Positions 36,629 through 48,700 of a stretch of 64,000 nt of DNA are shown piece after piece (the first letter of the stretch is position 1; each line of letters opens with the position of its first letter). A program made the position numbers and the translations under genes. The notes below the pieces were generated by a model. It saw only the letters and a list, made by a program, of their open reading frames with translations, was not told where the DNA came from and made no database searches. The DNA is from Schistosoma mansoni (taxonomy: Eukaryota; Platyhelminthes; Trematoda; Strigeidida; Schistosomatidae), in assembly GCF_000237925.1 (NCBI RefSeq), contig NC_031495.1:48959925-49023924 (forward strand), given 5' to 3'.

Positions 36629-36829
36629 CTAATACATAAATGAAGCATTCACATGTCCCAACACAGACGTGTTTGAACAAGGAGTTTTGTTGCTCACTGA
36701 GTCAAAGTTTTCAGGGACATCTGTACCTTCTGGTTCGTGGAGACAACACTCACACTGATATCGACAGTTTGTGATTGGAAACTCAATTTCAAAAGACCAA
36801 TGAAACAGAACAATGTTTACAGTGTGCAA
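36629..36829 (-). other. Cys-rich exon-like open frame, copy 3
   Basis: Minus-strand copy of 15228-15446, with CRYQCECC and the three N-glycosylation sites, ending NASFMY instead of NASLLC. It lies within an approximately 290-base inverted insert (36540-36830) relative to 33800. Confidence 0.3.
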
Positions 36830-37487
36830 CTATTTACTATCCTACCGTATATGTTTACGAATGATATCCAAGAATTCCAGATTCTTAATGAAGCCTATCT
36901 CAATTGAGAATTCCTGAGGTCCGAGTTTACCATAAGGTTTAATGTAACATTATTTAAAACATGATTACTCATAAACACGTTTTCAAAGTGAAAATACTTT
37001 CTGTGAACTTAATTACATGGACTGAATTTGTCAATATGTGTTAGTAATAGGTTTCAAAACTCAACGATAATGGGTGACCTCACCAAGCAGGTAAATGTGC
37101 CGATAATTACAGTGTCCACGGTTGACTTACACAAAATTTAAAATTGAACTCGAGGTGACCATCAGGAGATCGTTCAGCACTTAGTACGACGTATCATGAA
37201 CTTTGAAGATTTTGATTGTTTTACACGAAAATCACAGTTTATAGTTCAGTTTTCACCAAACGACCTAGGCTGCCCGCTTTCAACTAAAAAGAAAATGAGC
37301 CGAACAAATAAACAGTCTGTTGACTATTCCCGATTGATCCTGTCGGGACTCACCTAATTAATTTGAGTGCTTTTGAAGTCCTTGCCAAATAACCATGAAT
37401 GTGTATAGAAATAAAATTATCAAGTACGACATCACTAATGGTCAGTTGTGATTTGTAGTGAATAGCATTAGTATGGAAGCACTAGGA

Positions 37488-37733
37488 TTTCACTAGAATT
37501 CCGGAGTGTTTTCTAGAGAGTTCTAGTAAATGAGGTGTAATGTGTGTTGACACAGAGCAAACATATACTGACGTAGACCAGACAGGACGAGAGAAATCTA
37601 GAACTTTCGAGAAAATGTCCTTCAATCACCAATCAGATTTGGACTTGATTACATTGCAGAACTATTAGTGTTCTGATTGGCTGTTGCCTGTCTAGAGATT
37701 ATTGGATAAATTCTCTCACCCACTATTATATAA
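37488..37733 (+). promoter_or_regulatory. p40 promoter: heat-shock elements, CCAAT boxes, TATA box
   Basis: A perfect three-unit heat-shock element aGAActTTCgaGAA lies at 37600-37613. An imperfect one, TTCtaGAGagTTC, is at 37511-37523, with further GAA/TTC-like triplets from 37496. Two CCAAT boxes in opposite orientation (CCAATCAG at 37629 and CTGATTGG at 37673) follow, then TATATAA at 37727-37733, about 62 bases before the ATG. Arrangement and spacing are those of a heat-inducible small heat-shock gene bound by HSF1 trimers. None of the paralog promoters in the window shows a perfect element. Confidence 0.75.
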
Positions 37734-37794
37734 GTGAGTTAAACAGCCGACATTCAATTCATATTGCTGTTCTGCTTCTGTTGTTGTGTTCAAT

Positions 37795-39395
37795 ATGTCT
37801 GGTGGGAAACAACATAACGCAGTTAGTATTCCTGTGAATCGTGAGCAACGGTCATTTGAGAAACAAAGACGTGACTTATTGACTGGCCTGGAACATGGGG
37901 GTGGTGCTCATCGTGGCAACTCAATCGCACCATACACGGAAGACTGGCCGAGTACAGTGGACAACTGGATCGACTCCTCGTGGAAGAGATGGGATGACGA
38001 CATGCGACGTTTGAGACGTGGAATGTTTGCACTATTAGTGAGTTTGGCTATTCAGTATTCAGGTGATCATTAATACTTATGATTTTGTGAGATAATGTTT
38101 GTTATTTGTGCATATTAGGAATGCAGTAATGCATTGTGTGAGGAGATTTTGCATTAAATTTGAGTAGAGATTTGATGAGTTCGGTTTGTACTTTGAATTT
38201 CAGCCATTGGATACTTTCTCCCATGGAATTTTGGAAAATCCATTCGCATTAATGCACCAAATGGATCGTCAAATCCAGGATATCCGAGAGAGAATGGGGT
38301 CATTGGATGTGCCGTCTACCGGTTCAGTGAACGACTTTCTGAAGGACGCCTACGAAGTAGGTGAGGATGGCAAGGTGAGTCCGTGTTGACGAGCAGATAG
38401 GTTGTGTTTAGTGTTTTGTGCAATTGGTTTGAATATGACCATGGATTGACGAGTGTTATTATGGTTGTTGTTTATTGCGTAGGTACATTTCAAGGTACGA
38501 TTCGATGCACAAGGTTTCGCTCCTCAGGACATCAATGTGACGTCGAGTGAGAACCGTGTGACGGTACACGCGAAGAAGGAGACGACGACCGATGGTAGGA
38601 AGTGTAGTCGGGAGTTCTGTCGTATGGTGCAGCTGCCGAAGAGTATTGATGATAGTCAACTGAAATGTCGCATGACAGATGTAAGTTGTTGAGTTGACGA
38701 CCGTGGTTGCTGGTGGTATTGTGTGTTGTATTTGTAGTTGTTTGCATTTCGAATCATGTTAGAATAGTTGGATATTTCGTTCCATCTTGTTCTATGCGTT
38801 TGTTTCAGGATGGTGTTTTGATGTTAGAGGCTCCAGTGAAGGTTGATCAGAACCAGTCGTTGACGCTGAACGAGTCTGGTCAGGTGGCTGTTCGACCGAA
38901 ATCGGACAATCAGATTAAGGCAGTTCCTGCATCACAAGCTCTTGTTGCGAAAGGTGAGAGGAGTTGTGATTGACTTAGATGTAACATGTGTGTGTGTGTG
39001 TTGATGGTGGTCTGGTGGGTGTGTTATTCTCGTTTGTGTGTGTTGCATTTTCATCATAACATTTGTATGTTTTCCTATCTATTTCAGGTGTTCATGGTCT
39101 GTCGTATGTGGATGATGGTTCAGGTGGGAAGCGACTGCATGTTGAAGTTCCAGTGGACCCAGTGTACAAACCTGAAGACTTGTTTGTGAATGTTGACTCG
39201 AATCGTGTTGTGGTTAGTGGACGTCATCATAAGCAGAAGAGTGATCAACATGGAAGGTCGAGCTCATTCGCAGAGTTCAGTCAGTCGTATGCGATTCCAG
39301 AGACAGTTGATCCGTTATCTGTTTCTGCTCAGGTAGTTGGCAATACATTGGTATTGGAGGCGCCATTGGAGAAGCAACATGCGATTACTCACTAG
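37795..39395 (+). CDS. p40: major egg antigen Sm-p40 (small heat-shock protein, two alpha-crystallin domains)
   Basis: Complete five-exon gene: 37795-38037, 38204-38374, 38483-38680, 38809-38953, 39088-39395. Introns of 166, 108, 128 and 134 nt are GT..AG, phases 0,0,0,1. The 354-residue product has an N-terminal region with SIPVNREQRSFEKQRRDLL and DNWIDSSWKRW, a first crystallin domain at roughly residues 138-235 ending DGVLMLEAPV, and a second at about 255-345 ending TLVLEAPL. The immunodominant T-cell epitope PKSDNQIKAVPAS is at 234-246, the published numbering. The family acts as a chaperone that holds unfolding proteins; p40 is abundant in eggs and drives granuloma responses. A poly(A) signal follows at 39459. 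Confidence 0.97.
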
Positions 39396-39458
39396 AAGAG
39401 TATATGTTTTACTGAACTAATCGTTGCTTAATGTTACAATATTTATGTAATTTTTCCT

Positions 39459-39464
39459 AATAAA
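39459..39464 (+). terminator. p40 poly(A) signal
   Basis: AATAAA 64 bases after the stop codon, giving a very short 3' UTR. Confidence 0.7.
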
Positions 39465-39699
39465 TATTTTTAAATTTTCTTTGGTTCCATGTTATCCATA
39501 TGATTATGATGATTGCGTACAGGTTGAGAACAAAAACACAACACAATTATATTCAAGAAATTCCCCTCCCCAAAAAAAGTGACCTAAAAATTAAAGTCTT
39601 GTCACTGTGACATATCTGTTATCTTTCCTAGAATCAAGGGCAATTAAGGCTCAGAACTTTAAACTGGTTTTGAGCATCACAATGGGTTGATGAAACAGC

Positions 39700-42600
39700 T
39701 GCTAAGTCAGCTTATGCATCAGGATATCTCCGGAGTTAGCTTGCTAAAGTGTATAGACTTGGTAGCCAAACGAACTTGGAACAAAATCAAACAAGGCTTC
39801 TTAAAGAAGTATTTAAGTCTCCCAATGAACGGTGCTTAATATTGCAGAATGGACATAAAATAAAGGCTCAAGGAGTCTTTGTCCGTAAGAACTTATCGCT
39901 GGCAGACCGTGTAAAAAATCGAGAAGCCGAAAAAGAACTAAAACTTAGGTTAGATGCTGGCGAATAGGACCTAAATATTGTGGATTTGGGGGTTATGAGG
40001 CTTCGATAGAGAATTATGCTGAAGCCACTAAAGGTGCTACACAAATACCCGGAACTTGATCGATAAGCGGTCGGAACTAGGTGTACAGATTGACTATACC
40101 AATCCAGATATAACCGCAGTCACAGAAACTTGGCTGACGCAGCCTATAGAAAGTATGGGACTTGATTTTGAAGGTTTTACGTAAGTAAGAGCTGATAGAG
40201 TCCAGAAGCGCACAGGAGTGAGAGTAACTCTATTTATTAGGAATACTATTCCATTCACCATTATCGATAATGTATCCTATGAGAATGGGATGTGCGAATT
40301 AGTTACCGCTTGAAATGCAAAGGACAAGAGCTGCTGATTGGTTTGGTCTACCGCAATCGAATTTGTGAGGTAAATGAGGTCTTGCTAGACAGTCTCAATA
40401 TTTAGTGACGAAGTGGTCGATGTCTAATTCTCGGAGACTAATGCAACTGTGGTAGACTGGAAAAATCTGAGGACTGAATTGTCAGAAAATTCCTTTGAGC
40501 AGGAACTAGTTGATGCAGTTATCACATGTGCCCTAGTGCAACATGTGAAAGAAGGGACTAGGTACGACCCAGACTCTGAATCATACTTACTAGATCTTAT
40601 ATTGACCCATTATGAGGATGACGTGATGAACCTTAATTACATAACACTCCTAGGTAAAAGTGATCATGCAGCTCTAATCTTCGACTTCCACATAGTTGTG
40701 AAAAACGAGCACGCGTCACCTCAACCCAGATATAACGTCTGGAAAGCAAATATACAATATATTATACACTCAGCATCGTCAGTAGATTGGAAAATAGAGC
40801 CAGAGTCCCCGATTGGAACAGCTTGAGATGTATCTTGATGTTTTTACTTAAAATTTACTGCACCCCACATCCCATGGACTACACCAAGTGATCCGAGAAA
40901 CTCTCCGCCATGGCTCAGTAGGGAGGTTCACACCCTTCTCTGTAAGAGAAGAATGTGAGAAAGATTTAGGTTACTGGGTACTGATGGGACAAAATCTCAA
41001 TATCGAGAAGCTCGGAATACATGTGCCTCGACCGTCCGTAAGTCTAGAAGGTTGTACGAAGAAAAATTGTTAGTGAATCTATAGAATGCCCTAAACGCTT
41101 GTATTCGTATAGAAACCAAAGGACAAAAAAGAGGGAATATTCCAGCACTATGGGGAAACAGTAATGCTTCATTATTAGTAGAGGACGACCATGATAAAGC
41201 TCAAGTATTCTCAAACTACCGTCGAAACACTATTCCCATCAGTTCATACAAACCCCCCCACACACACACACACTGGACAACGTGACCATTACAGAACTCG
41301 ATGTCTTTGGTCTGCTAAATAAGCTTGATATAGGCAAATCCACGGGACCTGGTGAACTGAATTCTAGGTTACTAAAGGAGCTAGCTAACTTCGTTTAATT
41401 ATATGTTTTAATCTATCCGTAACCCAGGTTCGATAACCAAAAGACTAGAAGAACGCTTCAGTAAGCCCTGTCTTCAAAACAGGTATGAAACATATATCTG
41501 AGAACTACCGGCTCGTTAGCCTAACTAGCGTGGTTATTAGAATTTTAGGATAGATTATTCGGAAGAAGTTGTTTAAGTATCCCGATGAAAAGCGGATTCT
41601 TTCGGAAAGGCAGCATGGTTTTGGAATAGGTCATTCCTGTCTTACTAACTTATTAGTGGTTCGTGAAACTTGGTGAGCTCTTAAAAACCAAAAGTTACCT
41701 ACAGACGTAGCCTACATTGACATTTGACAAAGGTCCTAACAACCAGCTGTTATATAAGTTAAGAAATGTCGAGGTTGAAGGCAATCTACTAATGTGGATA
41801 AAAGACTTACTAGTTGGGAGCCAATAAAGGGTACAGTGAACTCCAAGTTTTCTAGCTGGGAAACTGTGCATAGCGGAGTGCCCTAGGGTACAGTTTTGGG
41901 GCCAGTATTATTTATCTTGTATGTAAATGACCTTCCTCGTTTCCTAATCGGTTTTGCTATGTGCTGACAATTTCAAGATATGGAGAGTGATAATAGGTCA
42001 AGGTGATAGTTTAAAACTTAAAAATGACCTGGAGAAATTATCTGAATGGTTTCGAACCTGGTAGTTATCGATAAATACTCCCAAGCGTATTGTGATACAT
42101 ATTGGTGATCAAGGTACAGATACATACACAATGAATAACACTGAGCTACCTGTTGTCCAGACACACAATAACTTGGGAATCATCGTTAGCCAAGACTTAA
42201 AAACTACAGCACACTGCCGTGTAATAGCCGCCAAAGGTTTGGGAACCCTATGGTCAATATGTAGGGCCTTTAGTCACCTCGACGCTACAACTTTTTTGAC
42301 TTTGTATACAGTATTCGTGCATCCTAAACTTGAGTACTGAGTGCAAGCAGCTAACCCCAGCTTTAAAAAAGACAGTGATCTTTTGGAAAAGGTTCAAAGA
42401 ACAGCAACTAAGCTGATTCATGGAATAGCGAAGCTCTCGTACGATGCTCGGCTGGTTAAACTAAACCTATTCCTATTGCCATATCGAAGAACTAGAGGTG
42501 ACCTGGTTACAGTTTTCAAATCACTTAGTGATAAATTTGCACTTGATATGCCCTCATTTTTTTGTCTTCCAAAACAGAGAATTTACGAGGACAATTCAAC

Positions 42601-42890
42601 AAAGTCCACAAACCCAGAACAAATCACTTGTCAGCTGACTATCGACTTTCCCGTCGAATCGTCAACGAGTGAAATTCATTACCTCAGCACATGATTGAAG
42701 CTCCATCTATCGACTCTTTCAAAAGAAAGTTGGATGAACTAAGGGACCATCATTGCCAGAACTAAGACAGGCCAACAAGCCTCCTGTCCCTTCCAAACTG
42801 AGACTGGAACTTTAAAAAACTTTGCGTCAACACTTGGTTACCTGGAGCTAAAAATTACAGATAAATTTCCTCAAGAATCTGTCATTTAAA
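39700..42890 (+). mobile_element. decayed CR1-like LINE between p40 and the next paralog
   Basis: Non-LTR retrotransposon, CR1-like (Perere/SR1 type), plus strand. Recognisable parts in order: leader-like frame 39749-39967 (LADRVKNREAEKELKLRL); endonuclease start near 40100 (DITAVTETWLTQP); endonuclease end near 40585-40700 (LLDLILTHYED, LGKSDHAALIFDF); reverse transcriptase pieces at 41500 (ENYRLVSLTSVV), 41715-41820 (LLYKLRNVEVEGNLLMWIKD) and 41890-41960 (QGTVLGPVLF-like, YVNDLPRF); the FADD box is replaced by CADN at about 41960. The C-terminal region is at 42092-42695 (NNLGIIVSQDLK, LEKVQRTATKLIHGI, YRRTRGDL). The frame is interrupted many times by stops and shifts, so it is dead. No tail repeat is obvious at the 3' end. 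Confidence 0.85.
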
Positions 42891-43470
42891 TACACAAATA
42901 TCTTTCTAATTTCACTATATTGAAAACTATGAAATTACGGTATACGAATCATTTCATGACTAATCGACCAAAATTCTAATGCTTCTGGCTGGTAATTTAA
43001 CACTCATAACATAGAAACAAAATGACCGGAATCAGTTTGTTTGAAACCAATTTCAGCTGCTTATGGCTTCCATTAAGTGACAATTCCACTCATCTAAAAG
43101 TACTACAACACAGAACAATAATTAATAGGATCAAGATGTCAGATTCGCATACTAGTTACAAAGAAAATATATCGTTGCATTGTATGAAAAATGTTTAGCA
43201 TCGTTGTCCACTAATTAGGTAAAACAACAAATCAGTTCGACCTTGAGTTTCATAAAATATCAAGTATGTTCTACCCTACAAACTCCTAGAATATTTATGA
43301 ACCTGTTTGTCTATGTGTTATCGTCTATTTGATTGGACTATAAGTTGTGATAGATAGACACATCACATGTACAAATATAAGAGCTATAAATCATATGATT
43401 ATCTGTATCATTTTACTTTCCAATCTTTCACTGTTGCTTTATCTGAAGCCTATTTTTAGCAAACTGTTGG
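42891..43470. promoter_or_regulatory. upstream region of the second paralog
   Basis: A TATAAA lies at 43385-43390, about 80 bases before the ATG. A near-match to a heat-shock element, GAAtaTTTatGAA with exact spacing and one mismatch, is at 43289-43301. The rest is plain AT-rich sequence. Confidence 0.4.
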
Positions 43471-45936
43471 ATGATGTTGAAAAATAACCATCAACAAAAG
43501 TCAGTAGACATACCGATAAATCAGGAGCCAAAAACTTTTGAACAACACAGGCGTGAAATGTTGACCGGATTACAACATAGACATAAAGGAAGAAAACGAC
43601 CCAAGCTTGCAAATACTCCACACACTGATACCTGGTCGGATGTGATAGATAATTGGGTTGATTCATCTTGGCGCAGTTGGGATGATGAGATGTACAGACT
43701 GAGGCGTGGGATGTTCGCGCTTTTGGTAAGTTTCTGAGCAAAGTATCATGGTTTATCCAAATCTCATAACGATTAAAATTGTCTGAAAATGATGAGTTTA
43801 AATGTAAGCGTTAATTCACATGACTTTTCCTTACTAGTTTTATGAGTCAGGTATTAATAAATAAGAGTGAATATTTAACTTTCAATATCCAGACTTATCT
43901 CATAATCTAACTTAGGGGTCGGAAGTTGTAGGCTCATTGGTCAGATATTGTAAGCGATACAGTATGATAAAAGTCTGATTCGATTATGAATTTTTTTATT
44001 TTAGCCTCTTGATAATTTTGGTCTGAGATCATCTTATCCAGACCCGTTCGACCTAATGAACCGTATGGAAAATGAGATTGAGGAGATCCGGAATCGCGTA
44101 GGCATGAGTAGAGTTCTAGGAATTGGTGCCCTGAATGACTTCTTGAAGGATGCTTATGAGGTTGGTGAAGACGGGAAGGTGAGTGATAAGTGTCACATGT
44201 GTTGCACCTTAGGCTACAGTGTGCTTATAATTTCTTCGTAATTTTAGTTGCGGTTTTATTTGCGTTTCTCCTCTATTTAATAGCTTTACTTCAAGGTACA
44301 TTTCGACGCAAAGGGTTTTACCCCCGAAGATATCAAGGTCGACTCTACAGAACATCGTCTGACAGTCCATGCGAAAAAGGTTTCAGAATCTGATTCATCA
44401 AAATCTTCTCGTGAGTTTTGTCGGATGATAGAGCTTCCTCAAACAATCGAACATAACCAATTGAAGTGTCGCCTGACAGAAGTAAGTATTGATAATAATG
44501 TGCTTATTTATATCCATGTCAGTCTCTTGTGTTACGATCCTGATAACTTATTGAACGGGGACCTTGAATAATAGCGAATAACCTTGAAATCTCCTTTCCT
44601 CCTTATTAGCCAGTGAGAAAATAGATAATCTAAATCAAGAATTGGTCGCTAGAAAAGTAATGAAGCCTGTATAATGTGATAATCGGAAACGACTCTTGTA
44701 TTTTCTAGGATTTGTAAACGGTTTACTCTATCTCGAGACAGACTATCTTTGCTTTAGGGCTCACTCACTTATACGTAGATCGATTTACATCTAAATCCTT
44801 TTTAAGGTCGTAAGTACGAATTAAAAACAATATCTGGTAGTTTTCACAATGTTAGATGGTTCCCCAAAATGACGTTGGGATACCATGACCTGAGAAATTA
44901 AATTCCTCACCTTTTCAGGGATAAGAGTAACAAAACTGTGATCATTCTTCAGTGCATCAGTAATGACATGATTTGATGTGCTATGAACAAAGGGAAAATT
45001 GGACTCTTTTTGAACTGTTCCGAGTAAACTCCCCATCAGAAGGGTAAGCTTTTTGTATCATTTTCACTTGGTCCGATAGACTTTTCCCATCTGGCCTAAG
45101 TAATGTCAGTACTGACTAAAGATGCTCTCTGGTAAGTTCTCCATAAGGTGTATACTTACTGACTTTGATCTCTGAGTTTTACTCCAAAAATAAAAGACTA
45201 CGTAAAATTGGTTGCCTCGTCACTATAGTGATGGTCCACCAAAATATGTTACGTTCTATTTACTAAGCGAATCAATATGCTAAGTGACGATATTTACTTT
45301 GTTTTCTGTAGGATGGCGTTCTTATGTTAGAGGCTCCTGTGAAATCCCCTGACTATGAGTCAATCACATTCACGGATAATCGTCGACTTGGGATCCATCC
45401 AAAGTCAGCAGATCAGATCCAGTCAGTCCCAGCATCAAAGGCACTTGTTGTGAAAGGTTGGTAAATCGACTGACTAACGTTGGAAAGATTTTTGGTATGG
45501 TTGTGAGATTTAAGTCTGTTAGTGACAGTCGCTCTTTTTATTGGCCGAAAACATAAAATATGGTATTGATTTTGGATAGTTACTTAAGTTTTTATATCTT
45601 CATGTTTTTTCAGGTGTATCTGGTCCAATAATTTTGGACGATGAAGTAAATGGAAGGCGTCTGCATTTAGAAATACCTGTGGATCCTGTGTATAAGCCCG
45701 AGGATTTATGCGTAAACGTAGATTCCAAACGTGTTGTCGTGTCAGGAATAAGTTATCAGAAGGACAGTGGTTATTTTAACAAGAAAAGTAGCAGTTTGTA
45801 TGCAGAGTTCACTCATTCGTACGAAATTCCAGAAACAGTAGATCCGTTATTAGTGACAGCTCAACTAATTGACAATAGATTGGTTTTGGAGGCTCCTTTA
45901 TTAAAACGGCACACAGTCAGTCATTATTCTATTTGA
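43471..45936 (+). CDS. p40-family small heat-shock protein, second complete paralog
   Basis: Exons 43471-43725, 44005-44178, 44284-44481, 45312-45456 and 45614-45936; introns of 279, 105, 830 and 157 nt with GT..AG ends and the family phases 0,0,0,1. The product is 364 residues, slightly longer than p40 through a few extra residues in exon 1 (HRHKGRKRPKLANT) and exon 5 (a longer loop and C-terminal HYSI). Two adjacent ATGs exist (MMLKNN); translation could start at either. Signatures: DIPINQEPKTFEQHRREML, DNWVDSSWRSWDDEM, domain 1 ending LMLEAPV, domain 2 ending LVLEAPL. The epitope position reads PKSADQIQSVPAS, related to but different from p40. All splice sites are intact, so probably functional. 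AATAAA at 46063. Confidence 0.95.
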
Positions 45937-46062
45937 TATAAATATAATGATATTGTGCATCGGTTAATGAAATCTTTTGTGTGAAGTGTTTCGAACGGAT
46001 TTCTTAACTACACTTGTATGTAACGCTTCTGAGTAAACACAGACGTGTAAAATGTATTTGGT

Positions 46063-46068
46063 AATAAA
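46063..46068 (+). terminator. poly(A) signal of the second paralog
   Basis: AATAAA 127 bases after the stop codon at 45936. Confidence 0.6.
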
Positions 46069-46264
46069 TCTAATATACTCTAACTGTTTGCATTAGTTTT
46101 GATAGTTATTGTGGGCTTTTTATGCATAAAAAGAAACTAAATAGCTATAATCATTTTTTTCGGGTGAACTAAAGCCATTAACTCAGCCATTGAATTATAA
46201 TATAGCTGTTTGTTGTTGTGCTTCCTTAGAAGAAAATATCAGGGTCTCAATAGTGATTCACTAG

Positions 46265-46562
46265 TGTGGTCTACTTATATCCATATAAGTAGTATGCGGC
46301 GATGGTCAGACATAGAATGTATTTTGGCAGAAGACCGATAAGGAAAGAACTGAAATGAAGCGCAATCGATAGGAAAATGCATGAACAATCGAGTTAGAGA
46401 AGATGAACTGATATTTACAGAAGGAACAGGGAAGATTGAGACAATTGATTGTTATTTTGCAAATTAACTGTTTGCTGTATGGTTATCAGAATTTAGTGAG
46501 ATAATCTGTAATTTGTACTTAAATACATTCGATTGTCCCCAACCGGTGTTTTGTTCACTACA
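46265..46562 (+). mobile_element. LTR-like fossil repeat, copy 1
   Basis: 298 bp starting TGTGGTCTACTT and ending TTCACTACA, directly repeated with divergence at 47588-47866. The TG...CA ends and the palindrome CTTATATCCATATAAG near the start suggest a solo LTR. No coding region flanks it, and no clear target duplication was found. Confidence 0.5.
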
Positions 46563-46859
46563 ATTCATGTATATCATATGAGAAAACATAGACTTAAAAT
46601 ATTCATTAATGCGCAAGTATCAGTCATCAATATCGTAGCGATAATAATTGATCATTAGATTTTTGTAATTAATTATTTTGATAGGGGAATCAAGTGTGAA
46701 ATATTATCACATTATCAAAACTACTGGACTTTTTTAAACCTTAGTCCTATTCCATGATCTATATTTACATATAATCATATTTTCCATGAAGTATATTAGA
46801 AATACAAAAAAAGTTATGTTTTTCTAATCAATTATAATAAAGTATTTTGATAGTTAAAA

Positions 46860-46935
46860 GCATGAGTCAATTGAAGCTAGACCACCAAAGAAAACCTGGA
46901 AACACTGGACAGCCGTGATAATATAACTTACTAGT
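46860..46935 (-). mobile_element. fragment of the hammerhead-bearing tRNA-like element
   Basis: Tail segment of the same family as 51000-51180: on the plus strand CAATTGAAGCTAGACCACCA, then AAACCTGGAA and CTGGACAGCCG. The rest is missing. Confidence 0.6.
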
Positions 46936-47587
46936 TCCCACGTGACAAATAATCAGACATGGGATAGAATTAATTTAGTTCCAATCACTATTTATGACTA
47001 TTAAATGGAGCTGAAAAGAAAAAAAGTTAACGAAATCTTAAGTATTTAATATTGAATAAGTGAAGTAAAATTTTGAATATCCTAGTAACTAGTTAAATAA
47101 AATCACATATTATATTATCATAAAAATACATAGTTACAACAATAAATTTTTCTATGTAATAAAAATCAATATAATCAATAATGTGATATTTTGTTACAGT
47201 CAATCATTAATTCAACATTTAACTTATCAAATCGATATAATTATAAGTTTTTTATAAATTGAATATGGAAAAAGGAAAAGGGAATTAAGTTGTCTAAAAG
47301 TATTAGAAGAAAACAAGGGGGGATGCATTTTATTTTTCTTTAAAAGAAAATAAATAAATAAACGGAAATAAACATGAAATAATAAAAATAAAATTTCTAA
47401 TAAGAAACTAATAAAAAGACATTAAATAGGAATATTATATATTTGTAAAATCTTAGCGAATAAATTTTGAAGTAAATCCAACGTTTTACCTGGTAATCTG
47501 GTCTAAGCCTTTTTTCAAATAAATATAATCAAACATCAAAACAATTACATTAACTAATTTCTACCACCACTGTAGATATTATTGTGG

Positions 47588-47866
47588 TGTGGTCTATTTA
47601 TATCTATATAAGTAGTATATGGTGTTGGTCAGACATAGAATGTATTTTGGCAGAAGACCGTTGAGGAAAGAACTGGAAGGAAGCGCAATCGGTAGGAAAA
47701 TGCATGAACAATGGAATTAGAGAAAAAACAGTGAAGATTGAGACTATTGGTTGTTAATTTGCAAATTAACTGTTTGCTGTATGGTTATCAGAATTTACTG
47801 AGATAGTCTGTAATGTTAGCTTAAATACATCCGATTGTCCCAACCAGTTGTGTTCTGTTCACTACA
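47588..47866 (+). mobile_element. LTR-like fossil repeat, copy 2
   Basis: 279 bp, same family and orientation as 46265-46562. About 45 bases after its end lies CGGCGCCCAAATACCG (near 47913), which resembles the tRNA primer-binding site of gypsy-type elements, so this copy may be a 5' LTR with a short leader. No coding region remains. Broken fossil. Confidence 0.5.
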
Positions 47867-48700
47867 CTATTACTATCTTTACTATTCCCACTGTTACTAA
47901 TAACAACAACTCGGCGCCCAAATACCGTGAAACTATTCTCTCTAATTTAGACGAAAGTTCTCATATAATAAAAAGATATTTCAAAAATTCAAAGAAAAAA
48001 ACATGTCAGTTTAATTAAAGTAGAAAAACTTTAATAGAAAAATATCAATATACGAACTAGATATTATTATTGATGTTGTTACTATTGGATTGTGAAGATT
48101 ATTGCGTTTTCACTAAGACCATGAACTAATCATTGTTAGGTCGTCATTAAAACACCTAAAAGCACTAGATAGCCGTTTCGTCCTAGTATTTCTTATACTC
48201 AAATGAATTTATGATGAAAGAATATGGAAGTTTATTCACAGTGAAAATTTGTAAATAAGGTTAAATTCTCTAAAACATTAATTGACAACGTTTTCAAGGA
48301 TTCAATGATTGAACAATTTAGTTACTTCTAAATAGCCAACTTCAATAATATTTTTACTAAACGAAGAATAATAAACATAAAAGATTAATATAAATCAAAT
48401 TATCTCACGAATTCTCTTTGAATGATTACAGAAAGGTATAACATACTTTATTTCATGCTTAAATTAAAACTTTGATCAAGATTGAAGTGAACTTATAGAT
48501 AGATTAGTAAAAAGGAAACGCAATAAATATGGAGAAGTTATATGAATTGTTTATACAATTAATTATTCATAAGTTAACTATATAAGAAAAATAAGAAAAG
48601 TATAGAAACTTATAGATGAGAGAAATTAAATGAAGTTTCATTATTGTTCTTAAATACCTTTAAAAAATTTATGTGAACTACTTTTGATGAACAAAGACGG

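Noticed and set aside
38459-38747. Minus-strand frames inside p40
   Set aside because: Shadows of p40 exon 3 on the opposite strand.
41250-41275. CA microsatellite
   Set aside because: Only a short C-run and CA-run inside the decayed LINE; too short to matter.
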